64,000 nucleotides of DNA from Megaustenia siamemsis (GCA_032433765.1 JAVIAB010000073.1:68032087-68096086); one strand, 5' to 3'; positions 22,551-34,550 are shown, numbered from the stretch's first letter. The notes: generated from the letters alone by a model not told the origin. Program-made: numbers and translations.

Positions 22551-24542
22551 TTCTTTAGTGTCTTTTCGGGGGCTAAGTTGGGAGTCCGTAGATCTAACTG
22601 TAGCTGCAGTGATTGTATTCGCTGATGGAAGTTATAAGCAGCTTCAATGGCCCCAAAAAACGGAATGGCTAATGACAAGCAACAAAGCCGAACATCAACG
22701 ATGAAGATTGATGGTTTTTTCTTTCTGTCTTCAAACAAAAGGAAGTTTAAGAATCCCCTTGGGGATAAAAGCCGAAGGAAAGCGAGCATCAATTTTATGA
22801 CATAATTTGAATAATGTGAGCGTGCCATTAGAAGACATGAATTAAAATCGTGAAGAATAAACACATGAGTTGTAGGACGTTTGAATTAACACTGATACTT
22901 TTCAGAAGCCAGATATATATTATCAGAGGGAAACAAGCTTCGGAGAGAGAGAGAGAGAGAGAGAGAGTAAAAGCAACCATTTGTGTGAAATTTTATTTGG
23001 AATATATGTTTTGCACTTGATAAAGATCTTTTGTTGAGAATGTGGCATTTCCCATTTGTTTTATATGTGCAACTGACGTCTGGCTTATTTATCAGAGTAA
23101 TAAAAAGGCGGCTAGACAATATATTACAAGAAAGCGCACTTTCATATCAGAATCTGGAGGGCAGAAGAAAGGGGCTTTGTGAATGAAATAAATCATTTCA
23201 GTTTTTACATTTCAAGTTATATTAATAAAGCTTATTAAATATATCTGGAGAACATTCCTAAACATATTCATGGATTTGTTATAAACTGTATATATGTTAA
23301 TTTAAAAAAAAAATATAATCATGTTTGTGTGTTTACCCTTGCATTTTACAATATTCTATTATCATAGCTGGTAGATTGCAGCATCATAAGAACGTAGGTA
23401 GAAGCTGTTATTGTCGCTCTACGTTGACTTTATGTGGTCATCGGATAAGGCATTTGAGGGCATCGAACCATCAACATCTATATGCAACCTAAGAATGTGA
23501 AGCCCACGTCACGGAATACGCTGATATGCTTTGTTCGGTAACACCTGTAGTGACAATCTCACAGCTTGACACGAGAAGTCTCTGTAAAATTGTTTATTGG
23601 AGTAACTCGGTTACTGACGGTGCAGCTTTGAGACTCCAAGAATCGAGCTTCAAGCAAGATTCTACACTATAAGTCATCTGTTAGGAAGAACTGACACACG
23701 TGTATCTGCCATGAGAACGTTTTAGTCTATTTTTAAAATCAGTAATCATTACACACCTGGGCTATATTGTCTTAGTTTTCTCAAAGTCTTTCTTCATCCA
23801 ATGTGCATAAGTCCTTAGTTTCTTAAAAAATGTATTTTGGCTACTAAAACAACCATAACATCTCCTTGCTGAAGCTTATACTATACCTTTGTATTACCAA
23901 AATGACACATTTGGACATAGGCGAGCATGAATGACATTTATTTCCAGCTCGCAATCATGCAAATCTGTGTTGAAGGTGGATGCCAAAATAGGTTAACAAA
24001 CTTGTGGGTAGCCTATGCTAGTTCTCTCCATCCCACCAGACGTTTCGCTGGCTCCAGCCGCCACAGATGTCATTCGCTTGATAAGCTTTCGCGGTGTGAG
24101 CAAACAGCTGCCGATTAAAACACAAAATTCCAACATCAGGTATCCATTACCGTGTACATTATTTTCCTACGTGTGTACCGTTCCAAGACTTAGGGTCTTC
24201 TGTCATGTCGTCTCGTGCTGTGGGTGCGTGGTTAATTAACGCTGTCACGTAGCTTATTAGAGCCATGTTGTTATGTTACCACAAACACATATTTGTTTTA
24301 TTGTTTCGTTACGTTGGACGTGGATGTTGTATGAATAATGTAACACACACCCACGCACAGAGAGAGAAATCGAGTGGCCGTGTGATTAGATACAAGTGAC
24401 ACATGCCTGTATTATAAAGACGAGTGTTCAGTTATGATACATTTTCTTTCTCTGCAGTAAGCAATAGAAACACAGCTTGCACACTGTGTAACGGTAGCAC
24501 AGGTAAACCACTCTTATTCATCGATTTAAACAACCCTATTGT
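22551..24542. other. 2 kb AT-rich unique DNA, no gene supported
   Basis: A 128-codon minus ORF at 22478-22864 overlaps the LINE E tail and has no recognisable domain. (GA)n at 22950-22967. Confidence 0.35.
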
Positions 24543-24581
24543 ATAAAGCAGGAATGGAATTACAAAAAGGCAGACTGAAAA

Positions 24582-25814
24582 ATGTATCAACATTACACCA
24601 GTGTGACTAAAGATCTAAATACAGACAGAGATATCAACAAAATAGTTGATGAATTCAGTAGACACATAATACAAGCTGCCAGTGAAACAATACCTAGAGG
24701 GGCACGGAAACACTACAAACCATACTGGAGTAGTGAACTAGAGCAACCGCACAATGACTTGAAAATATCTCAAAAGCAAGCAGAAAATAACCCCTGCCAG
24801 GTACACCACAATCACTATCAAGATGCTAAAGCCAAATTTCAATGGGCTAAACTACAAGCCAGACGGAGAAGCTGGAAAGAGAAAACAGAGTTCTTGAACG
24901 AACGGGACACAAGAAAGGCGTGGAAGCTTGTAAAACAGCTGAATGATGAGGATACAGAAAGGAACACCAAAATTACACTGAAGAAGGATGGAAACATCCT
25001 AACAGGTAAGCATGCAGCAAATCACTTTGCAGACTCCTTTGCAAATGACAACAATATTGAAATTAGCCTAGAGAAACGACAAGAGACCCGTTTAAAACAA
25101 CAAAATGCAAGACAAGAAGAGACCGCACATGAAGGCATGGAAATATCCATTACACAAAGAGAGCTAGAGCTGGCGATATTCAAATTAAAAATGAAAAAGT
25201 CACCAGGTAGTGATGGAGTGTCCAATGAAATGTGTAAGAACTTGGGAACTGCAGCTAAAGCAAAACTACTGCAGATCTACAACATTTGCTGAATCACAGG
25301 TAGAGTGCCACAGGCATGGAGAGAAGCAATTATGATACCATTACTAAAGCCAGGAAAAGATGGTTCAACAACATCCAGCTATAGACCAATCAGCCTCACA
25401 AGCTGTTTGTGCAAAACAATGGAACGTATAATCAATATCAGACTGCAGTGGTACATGAAAAGTGAAAATCTCCTTGTCCCACAGCAAGCAGGCTTTAGAC
25501 AGTGTTACTCTACCGAAGATCAGGCAACCTATCTTTCCCAGGAAATTGAGGATGCGTTTCAAGAAAAGAAACTGATACTAGGAGCATGGATAGACCTAAA
25601 GAAAGCATTTGATAAGGTATGGAAGGAAGGGCTTTTGAAAAACAAACTGAGAAATTATGAAGTAAATGGCATGATGTACAAATGGGTCAAAGCATACCTG
25701 CATAACAGGAGAGCCAGAGTGCAACTGGATGATCTTAAAAGTAAGAAGGCTGCGCCAGGGCGTTCCACAGGGAGGGGTACTATCTCCAACACTTTTTCTG
25801 ATCTACATCAATGA
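24582..25814 (+). pseudogene. LINE J reverse transcriptase, N-terminal half
   Basis: One frame from 24582 to 25814, interrupted only by TGA at 25290-25292 between NIC and ITGRVPQAWREA. It holds the RT fingers and start of the palm, including the first catalytic aspartate in GAWIDLKKAFDKV. RT would copy the LINE RNA at the nicked target. The frame fails before the conserved QGGVLSP motif, which continues in another frame. Confidence 0.88.
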
Positions 25815-26463
25815 CCTAGTTACTGAACTACCACATGGCATCAAGTGGCAATATATGCAGGTGACTTGGTAATGTGGTACACTGAGGAGTATGCAACAGT
25901 GGCCTCCAAGTTGTTACAAAGAGCTATGAATGCACTGAATTCATGGACAAATAGATGGTGTATCAGCATCAATACAGACAAATGCAGTACTACACTTTTC
26001 ACACTCTCCCCAAAACAAAAAGCAGGAGCCCTCTACATAAACAATGAGCCTGTGAAAGAAGACATACAAGCTACATATCTCGGAGTTACATTTGATAACA
26101 AACTATCTTGGAAACAGCAGATAAATAAGGCAACCCAAAAAAGCAAGGTGAAAGTTGGCTATTCTAAGAAAGCTGTGTGGAACTACGTGGAGTGCGAGTG
26201 GGAAAATACTCAGTAAAGTTTACCAACAGAGTATACGCCCACATTTAGAATATGGATCATCTGCATGGTGCTCAGCATCAAACACCACACTGCAAGAACT
26301 GGACAAAGTACAAAACCAGGCACTTAGGGTCATCATAGGAACAATGAAATCAACACCAATATTGGAGATGGAGAAATTGTGGAGGATACCAGCACTGAGA
26401 GAACGGAGGGACACGAAGGTGCTGATACAGGCAGAAAAATTTGCTTGCATGCCATGACATCCA

Positions 26464-27342
26464 ATGAAAGACCGATTCCAAAACCTTGCATTGGGACGAC
26501 TTAAGAGAAGCAGTTTTATCCACCAAGCCAAGCGTATTAGTAGAAAAGCACCAGACATGCCAAGAGTTGTTAACCCCCTACTGCCCATACCAGAACATAC
26601 TCGCTGGACAGAGGAATCAGGATTATCAGTTCAAATACGGACAGAAGTGAAAGGAATAGTTGACAAAGAGGAACAGAATAGTCTACGGCGAAAAACAATA
26701 GCTCTCAGTTTCCTGGATGAAGAATACCCACAAGACCTATGGATTCGTGTGTACACAGATGGATCAGCACAGAATGCAGTAAAGAATGGGGGAGCAGGTG
26801 CATATATAGAGTACCCAAATAACACTAGGATATGAATACAATAGCAACAGGGAAATATTGTCACAATTACGATGCAGAAATACAAGCAATAAAGTTGGCA
26901 ATAGAAAAACTGCTGAACAGGAATCTTAGCCCACATCCTGTAGTGTTTTTGACAGATGAAAGAATCAGTACTCCAGGCACTACAATCCAGAAAATTACCA
27001 CATCTGCAGACCTTATTGACTGAACTCTGCAAGCACCACAGGGTTGCCATGCAGTGGATACCATCTCACTGTGGAATACCAGGAAATGAGAAAGCAGATC
27101 AGTTGGCAAAGGAAGGTTCAACAGGCACACAACTAGATACACCGGTTACATACTATCATAAGAAACAGATAATCAAATCAATCAGAGGACCACAAGCCCC
27201 AAATCAGGAAGCCTTTCATAATATGAATAGATATGAACAAGTTATCATTATACGCCTAAGAACAGGACACAATCGACTCCATAGTCACATGTATACAAAA
27301 TTCAACTACTTGTACAAGTGGACAGGCGCCCCAGACTGCTGA
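26464..27342 (+). pseudogene. LINE J C-terminal RNase H region
   Basis: Three overlapping frames (26464-26835, 26832-27023, 26956-27342) carry an RNase H fold: TDGSA (first Asp), YDAEIQAIKLAIEKL (Glu), FLTD (Asp) and SHCGIPGNEKADQLAKEG (His/Asp). All catalytic positions are recognisable although the frame is broken twice. In Jockey/I-type LINEs this domain follows the RT and helps remove RNA during insertion. Confidence 0.85.
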
Positions 27343-27610
27343 ACACATACTTCAAGACTGCACTGAATATACTAGACTGAGGAAAATTTATTGGCCCATA
27401 GATACAACACTACAGACAAAACTATATGGGCCACTGCAAGAATTACAAAAGACTAAAATTTATACAGGAAACGACATTGCAGATAAAGACAATACTTCAG
27501 GCGAACGAAAGATAGATAGATAAAGCAGGAAGACTCGTGATGAAATTTGTAAAAAAAAAAACACACACACATTGCATTAATTGCTTCAATTAATATTGAG
27601 TGAGATGTAT

Positions 27611-27615
<5 letters not shown>

Positions 27616-27659
<44 letters not shown>
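27616..27659 (+). repeat. (GA)n microsatellite
   Basis: An uninterrupted GA run about 85 bp after LINE J. Confidence 0.95.
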
Positions 27660-27662
<3 letters not shown>

Positions 27663-28396
27663 ATTACATTACTTCACTTCGATACAAACGAACATAGAAA
27701 CGTTGTATAAGTTCTACACTTCTGATGTTGACATTTAACAGACAATGGTGTAACCTCTCCCCTTTTTTCCCCCTAACCAGATCACACTATTTGTAAATAA
27801 GAATATTATCAACATGTTTTGATCCAACCAGAATATTTAATGTAACCTCCTACTGCGAATACCGACTTCAGCAGCATTAAACGTCAACGCCATAATATTA
27901 TACTAACACTGTCCACTTGTCATAAGGTCATGAAAATAATGTTTCAATACCTTTAAGTAGACAACCATTACAAAATACACAACAGCTTGCCTTACACACA
28001 CACTTGCACAGCGCGGCATTTACGCTGTTCGTGATCGTCCACAGCTGCTAGATATGCTTCTAAATTGTTGCTTGCTTGAGCTGAGTTGTAGTTTTGACCC
28101 CTATGTTGATCTCCCTTGTGATAACTTTAACCATAGGTTATCAAGAAGAGGGTCACACAATATACAATTATGATATATATACACACACACATTTGTACTC
28201 TGTATACTTTACATTAGTTGGTTGTTATTGGTCTAGCTAGTCTGTTGACTGCAACATAATATAATAGTTCTTTGTGTACATTTTTATGGGATGATTAAAA
28301 AAATGGTCACTATGTGACAAATACAATTTCTGTTTCGTTTTGATTTTTTCCGTACGCCAGCTTTTAGTTTTAACGAAGTTTCAAGGGATTGAATTT
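27660..28396. other. Unique AT-rich DNA, no gene seen
   Basis: Contains a short (TA)(CA) run at 28173-28191 and nothing recognisable otherwise. Confidence 0.4.
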
Positions 28397-28560
28397 TGAG
28401 AATCATAGGAGGAAGAGGTATGTTTTTCTGCACTCAGAATTTTAAGTTTGATTGAATGTTGAGTTGATATCACTTTTTTCCTGTTTTCACACAGACAGCC
28501 GTGTGCTCAGGTGTCCAATGTCATACTGGCAGATATTTTCCGAGTTCAGGGGTACTCTCA
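28397..28560. repeat. Diverged relative of the 11381 foldback repeat
   Basis: GAGGAAGAGGTATGTTTTTC, then TGCACTCAGAATTTTAAGTT resembles the reverse complement of the right arm of the 11381-11460 hairpin. A weaker opposite arm, TTTTCCGAGTTCAGGGGTAC, lies at about 28537-28556, about 100 bp away. Confidence 0.45.
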
Positions 28561-28759
28561 ATTAAATTAAATTAATTACTTTTTTGTCGTCGAGAGTTTT
28601 GACGTTTTGGGTAAATTTTTCCCTCTCAATTTGGCCCAGATAGCGGCCATTTTTGGGCTACCCTTTCGATTTCCAAACTGCCAATGTTTCTTTAACGCGG
28701 AGAATCTGCACGGGACCTCATTTTTTTTTTGCAGTTATTCGATAATTCTAGACATCGTT

Positions 28760-28912
28760 TCTGACTATTCGGAGACCAGGGGAGGGTAAAGGCACGAAGA
28801 AACCACAGATTGGAAGTGTGTTTCTTAATTCTAACCTCTTGTGATGAGAATCGAACCCAGGACCTTCTTGTCCAGAGCTTTACTCCTTACCGTTTGACCA
28901 CCCGTCTTTTTC
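28760..28912 (-). mobile_element. tRNA-headed SINE S2, partial, minus strand
   Basis: On minus, an A-box-like TGGTCAAACGG (plus 28890-28900) and a B box GGGTTCGATTCTC (plus 28847-28859), spaced as in a tRNA. Similar head to the 49904 element. The body is truncated. Confidence 0.65.
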
Positions 28913-29107
28913 TGTTCTGCTAAGTAGTAGATGATTAACAAACAGTATATGATATCTTAATGAGAAAAGAAACATGAACAACATGCCAGACAACACAAGT
29001 TGAAAACGGTCAATGACTCATAGCTGGTTGCGTGTGGAAACAACTAGTCGATTCTAAGATCTTGCCAAATGAGTAAATCGAAAAGGAAAACTCCATATGA
29101 AGCTGAT

Positions 29108-29219
29108 ATGTTAGGCCGAAAGTTGCAGATAGTGCAGCATTGTTATAGACAACACAACGCATCTACGCCCACCTAACGTACATAAAAATGTCGATCGCCA
29201 GGGGAACGCATTAGAAGAA

Positions 29220-29222
<3 letters not shown>
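29108..29222 (+). repeat. Dispersed repeat S3, 3' end with (AAG) tail
   Basis: TTAGGCCGAAAGTTGCAGAT, GACAACACAACGCATCTACG and CCCACCTAACGTACATAAAA match the S3 3' half. It ends GAAGAAGAA, running straight into (TA)n. Confidence 0.65.

Positions 29223-29278
<56 letters not shown>
29223..29278. repeat. (TA)n microsatellite
   Basis: About 55 bp of TA. Other (TA)n runs lie at 34110-34163, 34799-34870 and 44522-44552. Confidence 0.95.
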
Positions 29279-29279
<1 letters not shown>

Positions 29280-29281
<2 letters not shown>

Positions 29282-30545
29282 GAAACAACGAGATAATAAC
29301 AATGCTCCTTCGTTGAATGATCTCTTGACATTCGCGTGCCGGCTACTTCAGAAACTCGTTTGTAGCTTGTCTATAATCTAGGTAGCCACTTATCTTTGAA
29401 AGGCTCATAGATAATTGGATGAAAGCGACGCAGCGAGCTCATCACACACAGGTCCATTGATAATAAATTCATAATCTCGTGGCTGTATTTTTTAAAATAA
29501 TAATTATTAATCTGTCGATGTGTACTACTTTGTTTTACAGGAAGACGTGACAACTAGTCCCATGCACAATCTTTTTTTGTTTTTTTCTTTACAATATACT
29601 TTGAGGGCGGGAGAACTACAAAGGATTTATCCGCACCTACATGAAGATTTCAGGGTTATACAACAGAATGTACATTTATAGGCACAGTCACTGGAAATCC
29701 CCTAAATCTATATTTAAAAATACTGGGGATCTTTCATGTTTGTGCGTTATTCAACTTGAGATATCAGCTGGCCGCTAGTGTAGGCGAGTGAGTTAATGAA
29801 CCACTCACGTCGAGCAGTGGTAGCAGCGAATTGATGCATACTTAACTTACCGACATTTGGACGCAGTCAATAGTTGTTTTCCATACTACAAATACACCCA
29901 CCACTTTTTGGTCATAACGTGGCTTGGCAAACAGGAAACTACAACCGAGTCAACGAACGAACTGCACTTGCTGGGTGTGTGAAGCAGACGAGATGATTAG
30001 TGGCATGTACGTGCTGTATACAGGCAGTGCTCGGCTTTTGTTTAACTTGGGCCCCAGACGTATTATTATCACATAAACAAACACACCTTTCAGATTGCAT
30101 CATAAGTAGGCTGCTGACCAAACATGGCTACCAGAAAAATAATACAATTTACCTCTAGGGTTGTAGGTGTCAACAGGCGTGAATAGAGGCAAGACTATCA
30201 TATCCGAGCAGCATCAAAATAGATTAGAGAGAGACACACAAATAAGCATGGACGTCATGGGACGCACCAAAATGGCAGCTTATTTATATTCGAGCTATGG
30301 ACCAAGCAATGTTTACATTGAACAACACGATAAATGTTATTGCTGCGAGTTGGCAGATTTTTGAAAATGTTTTCAAGGGTTTGAACATAAATGTTTGTTC
30401 ACAGTTCGTTAACCTTCGCTAAAGATAAAGTCGTTAATTGGATGGCTTCGTTTCAGACATTTTTGACGTTGGTAGCTAAGGACCTAACTTGTGCAAATGG
30501 ATGACATTGGCAAGGATCATTTTGAATCTATGAAGTGGGCTCATT
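29280..30545. other. Unique DNA, no gene supported
   Basis: Only short ORFs without motifs. The Cys-rich repeat ORF begins just downstream. Confidence 0.4.
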
Positions 30546-30612
30546 TTGTGTTTAACTCAAACGCATATGTGCTTTTTAACCAAAGACCTTTTTTTGGGGG
30601 GACTCAATGCAG

Positions 30613-31281
30613 ATATCCCCGATGGAAGAATAAATTGTACTATTAGTCCCATAAATGATTCGCTTCCAGAGGTTTATGATGTAAACAAAGCAGTTTTGTC
30701 ATTGCAAGTGAATAATGTCCACACCTATAATTGGTCAGGATTGGGTAGCAGCAGCAGTTTTATAGCGAACACAGAAAACATCACAGGATTGTGCTGTTCT
30801 GAAACAGCATTGCCGTGCTACCCTAGAATTGCCTTTAATGGGATTACGGTGACCACAAACCACTCTCCATGTGTGTGCCATATATTTACACCCAGAAAGA
30901 AATACTGAATATAACAACACCATGTGCCGTCTGTGATATTAATGACCACAGACCAGGAGCCTCCAGTATGATTGATACAACTGTTGCACCAAACACTTCA
31001 TCAACAGAGCCATATCTATGGAATGTTAATCTGACATTGTTCTTGAATGATGTCCAAGTTAATAAGACATCAGAATCGTGTGGCAGCAGCTACAAGAAGG
31101 GAGCGGAGAACATCAAGTTCTGCTGCTATAAAGGAGACTTGCCTTGCTATCCCAGAATTGCCTTAAATGGAATCACTGTAGTTGAATACTTCTCCTCTTG
31201 TGTAAACTACACATTCACATCTAAGAGTGAATCAGTGAAGGTCACAAAATCATATTCTCTCTGTGGTTTTACTAACTACAG
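30613..31281 (+). pseudogene. Tandem Cys-rich extracellular-type repeats, frameshifted; family not recognised
   Basis: Two consecutive homologous repeats of about 95-110 codons are visible. Repeat 1 (about 30625-30960) carries VYDVNKAVLSL, CCSETALPCYPRIAFNGITV and CAVCDIND. Repeat 2 (about 30965-31281) carries LWNVNLTLFLNDV, CCYKGDLPCYPRIALNGITV and a C-terminal CGFTN. Both share the CC(x)5-6CYPRI(A)xNGITV block with conserved cysteines. There are at least seven N-x-S/T sequons, as expected of a secreted or cell-surface protein. The reading frame shifts by one class near 30890-30905, between the CHIFTP motif of repeat 1 and its ITTPCAVC end, so the copy is probably a pseudogene unless an assembly error is present. 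A weak AG acceptor (30611-30612) and weak donor AG/GTCA (31281) could bound one exon. No signal peptide or membrane segment is seen. The function is unknown. A receptor-type ectodomain is only an inference. Confidence 0.45.
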
Positions 31282-31419
31282 GTCATGTGGCTTCTGTTGG
31301 ATTGAAAATGACAAATTACCACCACTGTGTGTCTATATGTTTGGAATTGGAGTCATCAATGACGGCCTAACATCATCAAGTGCTATGACGATCATCATTT
31401 TCGGGAGGACGTGAACTCC

Positions 31420-32265
31420 CATGGTATATGGTGGATAGGCGGCAGGAACCATTGAAGGCTATGTCTGAAAAGTGTTCCTTCTTGCAGTTTCCTCATATTC
31501 CAAGTCCGGCTTGTTGCAGGAGCTACTGAGTTAAGTGCTCTGTGCACACCGTGAGCTGTGTGTCTCATCCGTTTTGATCCTGCTTCGATATCCCGCTTGT
31601 TTACGATGAATGATGATATCGTATGACAGGGAACAGTTGGCTGTGTTCACTTTCTGCGCGGTTTCGCCTTATGTCTTTTGGCGTGTGCTGAGACTGCTAC
31701 GATGGGGACTACAGTTACCTTTCTTTGTTTGGGAGATGAGTTGGTAATTCGGATGATTCCACTGGCACGGGCGGTTGAGCAATTATGGATTTTAATTCGT
31801 TTGCTGTGATGCCGAGGCCTTCCATAACCAATAACCAATAACACAAATAAGCACCAAACAAATACATCGAACCAATATTGAACAAAGAAAGATAATAAGA
31901 AAATAAAATGTTTGTAATTTAACAGCTACAGACACTTGCATATTGCAAATTTTCTGTCCCAAATTGTAATAGAAATGTTTTGTGGAGTTGTCCTATCAAT
32001 AAGAAGTGCACATTTGACTGAGTATCATGTTATCCCACATATTTGACCTCCATCATTCTCCGATGTCTATTCGACAACGCTCTAGTCTGTTACCACGAGA
32101 CTTCATCTTACTAAGCGCCTCTTGACGGAATCATACTTGATGCATTCTTTATGGCTTGACATTGGCTTTGATCACTTTTGGGGAAAGAAGGGGATTGGGG
32201 GGGGGGGTGTTTGATGTGGGTTTTTCTCACCTTTTGAGCGTTTATTTGCTGATCCAAAATAAGTT
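31420..32265. other. Unique DNA, no gene supported
   Basis: A G(11) run at about 32198-32208. No domain in short ORFs. Confidence 0.4.
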
Positions 32266-32269
32266 GCTT

Positions 32270-32600
32270 GCTTGCATTCACCTAGTAACTAAAGGAATAG
32301 ACCTCATCGTCATCCGCCCTTAACAGGACGTTACGTGGGCGTGGATTCGTTGTGTTTTGGTTTGGAGTAGAACTGTGATATTTGCACCTTTTGGCCCAAC
32401 ACATCCGACTTCAGCAAGGCATTTTTGTTAGTACTGGGCTAACTTCCCTCTCGATCCCCAATTATTTGGACAGGCTAGACTAGTCAGTCTGTTTCTAGCG
32501 GAAGCGCGAAGAGGTAGAGTCTTGATAGTTCTGGTTCACTGATCCAAGCGGAAGCGCCCAATCAGCTATGATTCGCTGACAATTTTCCGCTCTGTTGATG
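32270..32600 (-). repeat. Dispersed repeat S3, near full length
   Basis: Read on plus: CACCTAGTAACTAAAGGAAT, CGTTACGTGGGCGTGGATTC, CACCTTTTGGCCCAACACAT, GGCTAGACTAGTCAGTCTG, GGTTCACTGATCC and CAGCTATGATTCGCTGAC. Same order as the 52275 copy. Confidence 0.75.
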
Positions 32601-32604
32601 TTAG

Positions 32605-32935
32605 GCGTTTTGTTCCCGTACCAATATTGACATCGAGTACAAAATACATTTATTAGATTACGCCCTTATATCTATCTGATTCTGTTAATCTATACTCCTA
32701 ACTAACTCGTTCGGCAGTAATTCAGTGCGTCACGATCTCTTTCTTCTTCTCCTTATTTGGGAATATAAATGAGTTAGTGGGGGGGAAAAAAATTGCTTAA
32801 CCGATCGATCAGTAGAACGCTGTTAATATCAGGAACGAACATTCGCAAATAGAGCCAAGACATCTGACTTGCATGACTCTTTCAAGAAAATTATCAGAGC
32901 ATAAGGGAATAAACTAGACAGAGAATTGCTGGGAA
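32605..32935. other. Unique DNA, nothing recognised
   Basis: AT-rich spacer between S3 and LINE A1. Confidence 0.4.
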
Positions 32936-32937
32936 AT

Positions 32938-33600
32938 CGTCACCATGTACCATACCGGTTGGCGCAGGCGATCATGTCCTCCCAAAATTCTCTTTTCATA
33001 GTGTTTCAAACCAATTCAGTTGATGACTGTTTACCATGCCACGGCACAAAGCTATCTAGTATCTTATCTTCTCTCTCTTTGTCTTCCGCGATCTCGTATC
33101 ATGTATTTTGCCAGTTGCAAATACGTTTTCCAACTTTTCTCTTTTCACGATGTGCCAGAAAACTATTGATTGTTTCTTTCTTATGCTTTTATGAGCTCCC
33201 TTTTTTGTGTGAATTTCTCTCTCTCACCAACCTGCTAACTTTCTCTCTGAGAATTTCTTCGTTGGCATTATCAGTGCAGGGAACTTTCAACATTGTTCTG
33301 AGAAATCCCATATCTGTGTACCTATAATCTTCTTTTCATTTGTTTGCCTATAGTCCATGATTCGCGTCCATGGATCAGAATTGGGTCTATATAGCTGTGA
33401 TGAAATTTCTCTCTTTTCTAATGACATTGTTGCACAAGAAGATTTACATTTCCTGAAATGCTACTTTGGCCTGTGTTATTCTGCCTTTTACTTCTGTGGT
33501 ACTACACCTTCCGTCTGTTTGTGTGCCCAACTATTTAATGCTCTTCCGTTATTGCGGATCTGTCCCGCTTATTTTTATGTTGCGTGGTGGTGATGATTGT
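32938..33600 (-). mobile_element. LINE A1 copy 4, decayed, containing one foreign minisatellite unit
   Basis: On minus, the A1 C-terminal region is recognisable by alignment to 18480-19137, from the conserved CATGTACCATACCGGTTGGC end to AAACAATCATCACCACCACG at the 5' side. Many frameshifts. At 33214-33248 a purine-rich unit identical to the 35.7-41.7 kb minisatellite replaces about 6 bp of LINE sequence. Confidence 0.78.
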
Positions 33601-33754
33601 TTCTTTAATTTGATAAGATAACAGGTGTAACAAAAATAAACAAACAAAAACACTGCGCAATTCTAATTATACTCTCTTTTATGACATCGATCCCATTTTC
33701 TGTATTCTGCCAGCGGCCATAAAAGCGACAGTCACCACTTCTATCTGTCTGGTG

Positions 33755-34035
33755 TTCACCAGATGACTACTGAAGGAATTGATAGCGCCCCCACCCCACA
33801 CACACACACTTAAAAGGGTGTTAAGTGGGCGTAAATGCGTTGTGTAGTTTATTTTCTACTTTCGACCCGCGACATCCTACTTCAGCACGGCATTTTTAGT
33901 ATCAGGTTGCGAATAGTGTGTTTCCAGGAACACCGCTGAGAAATGGAGCAAAGTCCTGATCAGCTCGCCTGTTGTTCGCCAATCCTGGCGAATACAGTCA
34001 ATTGTGGGTCACTCAGCTCAGTTGCTGGATAGACA
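33755..34035 (-). repeat. Dispersed repeat S3
   Basis: Read on plus: CACCAGATGACTACTGAAGG, TTAAGTGGGCGTAAATGCGT, CATCCTACTTCAGCACGGCA, CAATCCTGGCGAATACAGTC. Order as other minus-strand S3 copies. Confidence 0.7.
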
Positions 34036-34107
34036 TTTTGGCTCCCAGTCACCAAGTGATGTACGGGCCACAGTTATTCCCCCCCCCCCGCCCCAACCGA
34101 TACATAG

Positions 34108-34109
<2 letters not shown>

Positions 34110-34166
<57 letters not shown>

Positions 34167-34190
34167 CGCACACGCACACACACACATATA
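34110..34190. repeat. (TA)n(CA)n compound microsatellite
   Basis: TA repeats to about 34163, then (CA)-rich sequence. It lies 280 bp before the MPRIP-like exon. Confidence 0.95.
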
Positions 34191-34469
34191 TTCTCTCTCT
34201 CGCTTTGGATAATGACAGCTTTAATCTACACTGCCATCCGCTTTCCAGCCCCTGAATGACGACGAGAAGGAAATACTCAGAGTAACAAATATAAGAAGAG
34301 TCAGAAGGGCACGTGTACAACTGAAAGGGGATTAGCCCAAGACAGAAGTAAATGGGGACAGATTTTGTGGAAGACACAAGTTGAGAGTGCGATGAATCAA
34401 CTTAATGGTAGCTTAGTGTCACCTTATTTGTTCTTTTACTTATGTTTGTCTTTGTTTTTTTTTTTTCAG
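34191..34469 (+). other. Intron 3' end upstream of the first MPRIP-like exon
   Basis: Unique sequence ending in a long T-rich tract (34451-34466) and CAG. This pyrimidine tract is the splice acceptor signal. Confidence 0.6.
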
Positions 34470-34550
34470 GCTTCCCGAAAGGTCACCAAATGTGGTTACC
34501 TATTCGTTTCGCCGGGATATGATTTCAGTAACCCAGTAGACCGGACAAGG
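34470..34550 (+). CDS. MPRIP: Internal exon of an MPRIP/outspread-like PH-domain gene (first half of PH1)
   Basis: This 81 bp exon encodes 27 residues. It follows a long T-rich tract ending in CAG at 34467-34469 and is followed by the consensus donor GTAAGT at 34551. Both boundaries are phase 0. The peptide contains [20 protein letters not shown]. This matches the opening of the first PH domain of myosin phosphatase Rho-interacting protein (known family: GGWLLLAPxxxDFxNPVxRSR, followed by KWQRR). MPRIP binds RhoA, F-actin and the myosin-binding subunit of myosin phosphatase, at stress fibres; its PH domains are N-terminal. The next exon of the same gene is at 61816. The exon sits between (TA)n arrays at 34110 and 34799. 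No earlier exon was found in 1-34469, so the preceding intron is probably longer than 34 kb. The splice sites and peptide are seen directly; orthology is inferred from remembered family motifs. Another PH-domain paralogue such as outspread is the main alternative. Confidence 0.78.

Larger units (their letters stand above)
24555..27519 (+). mobile_element. Jockey-like LINE J (RT + RNase H), 5'-truncated, 12 bp TSD, broken
   Basis: A 2.97 kb non-LTR element bounded by ATAAAGCAGGAA at 24543-24554 and 27520-27531, with a (GATA)n tail. It starts in WNYKKADW-type linker sequence downstream of the lost endonuclease. Order of motifs: HYKPYWSSELEQ; KSPGSDGVSNEM; SSYRPISLTSCLCKTMERI; IDLKKAFDKVW; RQGVPQGGVLSPTLF; YAGDLVMW; KLCGTTW...SIRPHLEYGSSAWCSAS; then RNase H with VYTDGSA at about 26750 and WIPSHCGIPGNEKADQLA at about 27055. 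Lesions: TGA for Trp at about 25290, frameshifts at about 25752, 25850, 26160, 26830 and 26970, and TGA at about 26455. The catalytic box reads YAGD instead of YADD. Cannot be active. Confidence 0.93.
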
